Shown here piece by piece: positions 57,535-64,000 of a stretch of DNA of 64,000 nt. The number at the start of each line of letters is the position of its first letter. The first letter of the stretch is position 1. Where the stretch lies: contig NW_025946676.1 of assembly GCF_000764305.2 (NCBI RefSeq), positions 1-64,000 on the forward strand, written 5' to 3'. Origin of the DNA: Hyalella azteca. Lineage: Eukaryota > Arthropoda > Malacostraca > Amphipoda > Hyalellidae. The notes under the pieces are model-generated. The model saw nothing but the letters and a program-made list of their open reading frames with translations, was not told the DNA's origin and ran no database searches. The position numbers and the translations under genes were made by a program.

Positions 57535-57625
57535 CATCAGTGCTACGTAATATTTCTGCCCATGATGTGGGAAGGAATCGTGTCATTAATTGGACAATAT
57601 GACCCATTCATCCTTCTGAGTGCAG
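57535..57625 (+). mobile_element. MITE, CACTCAGA-type, right half
   Basis: GCATCAGTGCTACGTAATAT leads to GGACAATATGACCCATTCAT and CCTTCTGAGTG, the intact right terminal repeat that is missing from the copy at 56888. The two may be one element split by insertion of the 57.1-57.5 kb sequence. Confidence 0.55.
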
Positions 57626-58202
57626 GCATAATCGTTAATGTCATAACCTTAATGGTGCCAGTGAACTGAAATAAGCTTGATGAACTGCCGGTGGTTGAAG
57701 AAACTCTTCAACCTGTTGACGCGACGGTTGCGCGGTCTTGGTTTGAAATTGTTTTAGTCAACAGAAATCAGGTTTTGGCGTTGAGCTCTCGATAAGATTA
57801 TTCCATTATATTGAAGTTAAAAATGGCCTGACTTATTAAGAGTTAAAAGTTATTATGAGAAGATAAATCCCAGATAAATCCCGGATAAATCACAAATAAA
57901 TCCTAAATAAATTTTCCAATGATGGTTCAATCCTTCACAGTGAGTTCCCAACAAAATATTATCAAACATCCACACAATACGAGCATTTTTCCGGTGAAAA
58001 TGAACGAAAAATTACTAAAATCTATTCGCCGAAACAATCGACTTCAAAATTAAATAAATAATACAGACTACAGCGCCATGCTCGCCTCGTGACCGCGAAG
58101 TCTGAGGCAGCGGCTCACGAGTTGGCCTGAGGACGGCGCTCCGAAGTCACGCTCCGACCTCCGCCAGCAGGAAACTTTCACACTCATCCGCCGGCGACTT
58201 GA
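57626..58202. other. Intron, no gene seen
   Basis: Apart from a short GATAAATCC repeat near 57860 I see nothing. Confidence 0.45.
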
Positions 58203-58560
58203 GATTGACTCGAGCAATCAGGACTGATTGCAAGTCACTTGAATTTCGCCTGTTCTTTAGATTGGTCCCTATATAGTCTCAGTTTTGATTTTAGATTGCG
58301 TCGAGCAATCAGGACTGATTGCACGTCACTTGAATTTCGCCTGTTCTGTAGCTTGGTCCCTATATAGTCTCAGTTTTGATTTTAGATTGCGTCGAGCAAT
58401 CAGGAGTGATTGCAAGTCACTTGAATTTCGCCTGTTCTTTAGATTGGTCCTTACTCTCAGTTTTGACTTGAGATTGACTCGAACAATCAGGACTGATTGC
58501 AAGTCACTCGAAATTCGTCTGTTCTTCGGATTGGTCCCCACTTCCAGTTTCGATTCTGAA
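58203..58560. repeat. 91-bp tandem repeat (~4 units)
   Basis: Each unit starts GATTGACTCGAGCAATCAGG or GATTGCGTCGAGCAATCAGG and contains AAGTCACTTGAATTTCGCCT and GATTGGTCCCTATATAGTCT. The plus and minus open frames here follow the repeat. Confidence 0.9.
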
Positions 58561-58867
58561 AAAGTTGCTGGCTAAATAAACAATTTATCGTCATGTAACT
58601 TAGTCAGTAAATTTGGTGCTGAATTACGTGAGAAATAAATTAAAATTCTAATACAATCAAAAACATAAAAGCGCTTTATCAGCATTACAAATTTTTTCGT
58701 AGCCCAAGCCAGATGCTCGCGGACTGTCTATTTGAGAATAACCGATTCTGGCTTTTCAAGATTCAATAAAGCCATGAAAAATATATCCTATTGAATTCCT
58801 GACCGCAAACCTAAGTTATAAATTATTTATTCCTGCAACGAATAATAAAATTTGTGCCACGCTCAAT

Positions 58868-58976
58868 CGCTTTTCGCTATCGCAAATTCGCTCAATCGCT
58901 AATTCGCTCAATCGCTAATTCGCTCAATCGCTAATTCGCTCAATCGCTAATTCGCTCAATCGCTAATCGCTCAATG
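58868..58976. repeat. 16-bp minisatellite
   Basis: Unit AATCGCTAATTCGCTC repeats about six times. Confidence 0.9.
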
Positions 58977-59279
58977 CAGAAGTTGCGATAGAGTCCTGCA
59001 GATTTTGTTCCATATGTGCCTCACTTGTATAAGGAATTTCCACCGTTAATACGACGATCAAGTTTCGGGAGCAGTATAGCTGAGAATAATTTAAGATGTT
59101 GCGCATAAAAAATTTACCTTATCGCATAAAAACAGATGAAATTGTTTCTGGCCCAGAGCATCAATTTATGTTACAGGGCATAGCATGATGACAAGTTTAA
59201 GAGCATCGAGTTTCTAGGCAAGGAATGATGGCAAGCTTAAAATTTCAAAGCTTTATCACTCAAAAGTTTCATCAACCTC

Positions 59280-59430
59280 TCCATGTGAGTACAGCATCAG
59301 CAGCCCTTACTGAAGCATGGATGCAGCAGCATGCGCTGTGTCAGCAGCACTAGCAGCGTCAGCAACACTCACTGTATCAGCAGCTACGCTGTCAGCTGTG
59401 GCAGCATCAGGTCAGCATGTCAGCTCGGCC
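59280..59430. repeat. CAGCA-rich low-complexity stretch
   Basis: Irregular CAGCAG, TCAGCA and GTCAGC words without a fixed period. Confidence 0.6.
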
Positions 59431-59492
59431 TTCAGCGCAGCGCGTAGAGCTTTCACCGCCTGCCGCTGCAGGAGGCGTCGCTGCGGCAGTTA

Positions 59493-59700
59493 GTTCTATT
59501 GAACCTCTGCCTGCATACCTCGGCTCAGCCTCAATAGTTGAGATAGTCAGGCACCACAAGCCTCGATGAAGTCCCGAACTCATCATAAGGGCGCCAGCAG
59601 TTCTATTGAACCTCTGTCTGCATACTTCGGCTCAGCCTCAAAAGTTGAGATAGTCAAGCGCCACAAGCCTCGATGTCCCGAACTCATCATAAGGGCGCCT
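59493..59700. repeat. ~105-bp tandem duplication
   Basis: GTTCTATTGAACCTCTGCCT through GAACTCATCATAAGGGCGCC is present twice with about ten differences. Confidence 0.85.
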
Positions 59701-60314
59701 TCGACACGCACATACAAATCACTTAAAATATACAACAGTTGGCAAAATGCAGTGAACTAAAAATATTTATGTAAAAAGTTGATGCAATTTTTAAATAATA
59801 AATAATATTAGATATCGATGTTCGCTCTAATTCCGCAATGTTTGCTTGTTGTCGCTTCTTAAACTCTATCACCTCGTTGATCTCGACGAAAAATTTTTAC
59901 AAGTCGTTGCGGGTTTCGAACTCGTTGCTCTAAACTTGACGGAGAAGACTAGTGCATTCTATAGTTGCTTATCATTCGACTCAGTAGGTCCTGTACTAGT
60001 TCACTACCGTTACTTTATTTACAAGGCACCAAAAGTGATCTCACAAGCATGAGGTCATCATAAATGACCGTTAATTTGTTGACTGATAATAAATAAGTAA
60101 TTTACTTTAAGAGTCGAATTTTCTGACCAGATGACCGCAGAATCCAAACCGTAACTCAGATTTTACCAACACTAACGATCTAAACGTGTTCTCTAACATT
60201 TGCAGCCGTAACAATCTATTCTCATTAAGTGCAGCGAAACAATCTCTGATCAATGACAATATATGGCGCGCTTTCCTCTGTAGTATCTGCTAACAATAAT
60301 GTTTTATTTTTCAG
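59701..60314. other. 3' end of the giant intron of gene 2
   Basis: Ends at the acceptor TTTTATTTTTCAG (60314). The upstream ATG at 60253 is in frame with the main exon but lies in the intron. Translating from it would bury the signal peptide behind 20 unrelated residues, so it is not the start. Confidence 0.6.
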
Positions 60315-63300
60315 GCTGTTCATCGTGCTGGCCGCAATTGTCGTGAGCCTGGTTCACGCATCTGAGGACTCGGCACGACAGGCTCCTCCTACCCGTTCTC
60401 AAATTCCTGAATTCAGGAGGACGGTCGGTAACCGAGGGCCTTCCCTTTTGCGTCGCCGACCGGATGTCACCACCAAGCCGTCGGTGGAGCAAGATGAAGA
60501 AGCCCCCACTACCCCTGTCGTCAATGAGCCGAGGGAACCTAGGGTCATCACGAGACCCAGACCCGGTCAAGAATTCGTATCGTTCCTTAGAGGGAACCTT
60601 GAAACCAAACGTAAACCTCATTCAGAAGTTATTCTCATAACTGAACCAGTTGAAGGCGAAGAGTTTGTAGGGTTTGGAAAGCCTGGTGGCGCCAATGAAA
60701 ACTCGGTAGTTTCAGCTCGGGATGGTGAAGTTTTTTACGTACATATTGATCAACCAAAAAATCAGTCTGCGATCAACTATAACACGGAAATTATACCCAA
60801 GGCAGAACCTACTGCTCTTGCGAAAGACGAAATGAGCTCTGTCACATTAGCTCCAGAAGTGATCAATCAAGCAGAAACCACTCCACAGAATGACGAATAC
60901 GCAAACTATGACAAAACTACTTCTTCAAACTCCTGGCCAAATGAAAACATTGAAATTTTGCCCGCTGGTCTTGACGAGCAGCCAGCAGTCCCAGCTGCGA
61001 ATGAACTTTACAGCAAATATTTTGACGAGTCTGATCTTGATTTCGGTAAAGGCATTGAAGGAGAAGACAGGAACCTCCTTCCTGCTGAATCAAACCACAG
61101 AAGTAAATTTGAAATCAAGGAAGTTAATGGGCAACTGTACGAATACGAATACCGATATTACTATGACGATGAGACGCCTGAGAGTGATTACGATGTGGTG
61201 GGCAACATTCCCGATGTTCCCGCAACCGATGTTGTGACGTCTGCAACGAACGCTCCTGCTGCGGTAGAGACAACGGCTGCACCGGCGGCTGTTAGATCCT
61301 CTTCTCGCACACGAGGTCGCGGGTCCGTGGCTCCCAAACCCGCTGTAGATGTACAAGAAAATTCTATTACTAGACAAAATAGTAGAGGTAGATCGAGAGG
61401 ACAGCCCCTTGCAGATGACGCTACATCAGAATCAGTCGTACCTCCCAGAAGTAAAACGCCAAGTACGAACGAGAACTCCGTCAACAGTATTAATGTAGTA
61501 GACGCAAAATTACCTACTCAGACACGATTCCCACCTAGAGGTACGCCAGCACCGCCCCAGTCCAGAGCTATTGGAATACCTCTAGTAGGATCAATTCCAG
61601 AACAGTCGCTCTCTGTATCACAGGGTGAAGTCGCCACCTTTGAAGATGATATTCGAGAAGATTCGTCAACAACAACAGTTTCTCCTGCCACTCGTTCCCT
61701 CGTGAACTTATACGCTCTTTCGCAGGCTGTTGAAGCTGAAGAAACGGAAACTTCCACCGCTTCCAGTGCCCTGCAAGACACTTTGACAATTGCCCCTCTA
61801 GATTATGACCAATACTATGACTATGATGAGGTTGCCGACGGTAAAGATCAATTTTCAAAGGTAGCTACGGAATCCTCTACGTTGGCTGATTATACAGACA
61901 CTACTTCAGCACCAACGACTACAACCACCACTACTACTACTACTACCACTACAACTACCACCACGCCGGAACCAACAACGACCACTAGTGAAACCCCTTT
62001 GGTTAGAAGCCGGTCAAGAAACAATTTCCGAAGTCCGTTACCGGGACCAAGGAGGTCTTTCCCTTCTCGGACAACAACGGTTAAGTCAGGTGAAGAGGCA
62101 GCAGATGCACAAACTTCTAGCTCAACAACAGAAGCCACAACACAAAGTTCGAGGCGAGAGTCCAGTCGAATTTCTTCTGGTTTTTCACCTCTGCGTAGTA
62201 ACCGTTTTAGACCTTCCTCAAAAAGTCAAGCTTCGGGTAGAAGTGATGAACCAAAACCAGAAGAAAGCGCTCACAGTGAAGATTCCACGACAGAGGTTAC
62301 TACCACAACGACTAAAAAGGCAGCCGGATTTCAACGAACTAATAGATTCGGCCGTCCGAGTTTCAGACCGAGTAGTGCTATCGCCACAACAACAGCAACT
62401 GAATCGCCTGACGCAAAGACTGAGAAATCAAAAACGACCACTCCTCCAGGAAGAAACAGATTATTTAACAGACTTCAAAGAGGAAGGCGTCCATCTGACG
62501 CCAAGGAAACAATTACAGAAGAAAAGGAAGACGAAGTTCCTGTTGACTCCAGTTCAAATCAGAACGCATTAGCCGGCAAAGAAATTGCCGACCAGGAGCC
62601 TCAGGTTCATACTTCTACCGTAGCTTCAACTACAACCGAAAAACGACGAGGATTCTCAAGAAGCCGCCCAAATCGAGGACCTTTGACAAGTACCCGTCGA
62701 CAGACTACCTCAGTAAAAGACAGCGAAAAAGAAGATGCGGCTCCGGAAGCTTCAGATCAACCCGCAAGCGAAAAGAACATAGTTGCTACCCTAGAGAATG
62801 AATCGCCAATCATTACTTCTTCGACAACCCAAGCCCCTTCCCGACGCCAATCATTGAGAAGCCGAGGCTCAAATCGACTCTCAGCAAGATTCAATACAAG
62901 AGGAAGGGGACGAGACCAACATGACGAAAGTTTAGCTCCTTCAACAACTGAAGCTGCTGTAGAAGAAGTAAAAGCTGTAGCTGAAGAAGCTGTGGTTGAA
63001 CCAGAGAATCCTGTTCAAGAAACACAAACAGAAGAAATTTCAGTCGAGCCACAAGAAGATAACGGAAGACGTCGACCGCCTGGAAAAAAAAGCGCTGGTG
63101 GAGTATTCACCCGTTTTCGTAGCCGGAGCCCTGCCACCAAAAGTGAAGCTGGTACGACTACGGCTAAGCCCACGACAGCGTCAACAGCTCGGAAAGGATT
63201 ATCTCTGCTTGGGAACCGGCGGAGACCGAGTCATCGGAGAGGAGAACAAGCATCTGAAATAACGCCTGAAGAAAAGGAGCTTCTCGACGACGTTCCTGTA

Positions 63301-63394
63301 TTACCTGAGGACGCCATTCCTCCCCTGAACGTTGGCGCTGATGGTGAACTCGACGCTAGCGGACCGCAGGTGGAATTAGAAGCACAAGCTTCAG
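60315..63394 (+). CDS. Gene 2, main exon: secreted Thr-rich, arginine-module mucin-like protein
   Basis: With the MR from exon 1 the protein starts MRLFIVLAAIVVSLVHA and is predicted to be cut before SEDSAR, so it should enter the secretory pathway. It has no transmembrane segment, catalytic motif or known globular domain. Visible features (spliced numbering): a tyrosine/aspartate patch YEYEYRYYYDD at about 277-287, a second (DYDQYYDYDE) at about 498-507, and a run of 17 threonines at 536-552 followed by PEPTTTT, a likely O-glycosylated segment. At least eight short Arg-rich modules (for example RSNRFRPSS, GRNRLFNRLQRGRRP, RSRGSNRLSARF, FTRFRSRSP, SLLGNRRRPSHRR) are separated by acidic S/T/E-rich linkers. 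The acceptor TTTTTCAG and donor TCAG|GTAATA fit. If the intron after 63394 is retained, the protein ends at the TAA at 63427-63429. An extracellular-matrix, cuticle or mucus role is inferred from composition only. Confidence 0.75.
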
Positions 63395-63664
63395 GTAATA
63401 TTGAGATTTTGGACCTAAGCTTTACATAATTTAATGTCTTGAGTTTCGAAAAAACTAACTTTTGCTTAACATCAGAACAGGTAAATAATTTTTTTATTCA
63501 TGCGTTTAGTCAACGTAGGGTTGACGTGACTCATATTCTGTTATGTTTTGTATTTTCATGAAATCAATTTCTGCATTATTATGCAAATAATTTTCTAAAT
63601 ATGATCGAGCTCGATGATTTAAATATCATTTCTATTGACTTTTAAACTGATTAATTGCACACAG
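63395..63664 (+). other. Last intron of gene 2
   Basis: A 270-bp intron from GTAATA to CACACAG. Read-through adds only NIEILDLSFT and a stop, so retention would give a shorter isoform. Confidence 0.6.
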
Positions 63665-63849
63665 AAGACTTGGAAGCCGTGGTCGAGAACGCCCTCCAGG
63701 CCGAAGAAGCTGTAGCAGCTCCTGAAGAAAGTGCTGTGGGTGCCGCTGACGAAGCAGGATCCCCGCCTGAGGAAGCAAAGACTGACCGAAAGCCTGCACG
63801 CCCCAGCTTGCTGTCTCGCCTCAGAAACAGACACAGGCTAAGGGAATAA
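63665..63849 (+). CDS. Gene 2, last exon (C-terminal acidic linker and Arg module)
   Basis: The first two bases AA complete the split codon G|AA, and the frame continues DLEAVVENALQAEEAVAAPE to an acidic Ala/Glu linker. It ends in the basic tail RPSLLSRLRNRHRLRE before TAA at 63847-63849. The acidic-linker-then-basic-module order repeats the pattern of the main exon, which independently supports this being the same gene. The SLL..R core also resembles the first module (GPSLLRRRP near residue 40) and the module SLLGNRRRP, so the protein begins and ends with similar units. Confidence 0.7.
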
Positions 63850-63954
63850 GATGTACTATAACCTAGAATCAAGTTTCTGCAATCTGGAAGCGACATTGTT
63901 TTCTTTTATAATTAATCGTGCGTCACTGTTTCACGTCGTCCGCGAGAATGAAGA

Positions 63955-63960
63955 ATTAAA
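63955..63960 (+). terminator. Possible polyadenylation signal ATTAAA
   Basis: A common variant hexamer about 105 bases after the stop codon of gene 2. The window ends 40 bases later, so a better signal could lie outside. Confidence 0.3.
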
Positions 63961-64000
63961 TAACTAACAAATTGAAAGCGATTCGAATTCACTGTTTATT

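Noticed and set aside
60253..60314. ATG at 60253 as the start of gene 2
   Set aside because: It would put unrelated residues ahead of the signal peptide. A strong acceptor at 60314 and an in-phase upstream ATG exon explain the sequence better.

Overview
This window is nuclear DNA from an animal, most likely an arthropod and plausibly a crustacean such as an amphipod. The reasons are spliced genes with GT-AG introns, one intron of about 26 kb, Tc1/mariner, PIF/Harbinger and hAT transposon remnants, very dense minisatellites, and an exon chain that reads like the group-7 mite-allergen/JHBP-type lipid-binding family. The species cannot be fixed from the sequence. Coding density is very low. Almost all open frames over 100 codons are read-through of tandem repeats.

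Two genes can be supported, both on the + strand. (1) About 16.06-29.9 kb holds a group-7-allergen-like (TULIP-fold) gene. Exons at 16059-16202, 16838-17018 and 23682-23789 join in phase, and a possible terminal exon at 29856-29907 is followed by AATAAA. Exon 3 runs straight into a 51-bp minisatellite and meets a stop, so the gene is either broken or misassembled there. (2) About 33.7-63.9 kb holds a secreted, mucin-like, arginine-module protein. It has a TATA/initiator promoter at 33668-33703, a start codon in a tiny coding first exon (ATGAG at 34124-34128), a 26-kb intron, a main exon at 60315-63394 and a last exon at 63665-63849. The predicted product is about 1,089 residues with a clear signal peptide.

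Layout. 0-16 kb is mostly AT-rich intergenic DNA with transposon fragments: hAT at 3.4 kb, PIF/Harbinger at 5.2 kb, a 552-bp Tc1/mariner-type foldback element at 5.7-6.2 kb and a tRNA-derived SINE head at 6.6 kb. 16-34 kb contains gene 1 and then the promoter of gene 2, with many minisatellites (units of 10 to 51 bp) and a mariner foldback at 28.3-28.8 kb. 34-60 kb is the giant intron of gene 2. It contains about a dozen further arrays and two collinear copies of a several-kb segment (about 38.1-41.4 kb and 46.0-51.1 kb). 60-64 kb is the coding body of gene 2. By eye, tandem arrays make up roughly a sixth of the window.

Assembly quality matters here. Transposase mosaic-end (Nextera-type) adapter sequence is embedded at 22825-22862, 39546-39580 and 46376-46411. 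Eight single-N gaps and one 120-N gap sit mostly at array edges. Array lengths, the palindromic flip near 46 kb and possibly the segmental duplication should not be taken at face value. I found no clearly new biological system. The best candidates for a second look are the arginine-module secreted protein, the minisatellite that invades exon 3 of gene 1, the foldback transposons and a MITE family with several copies.
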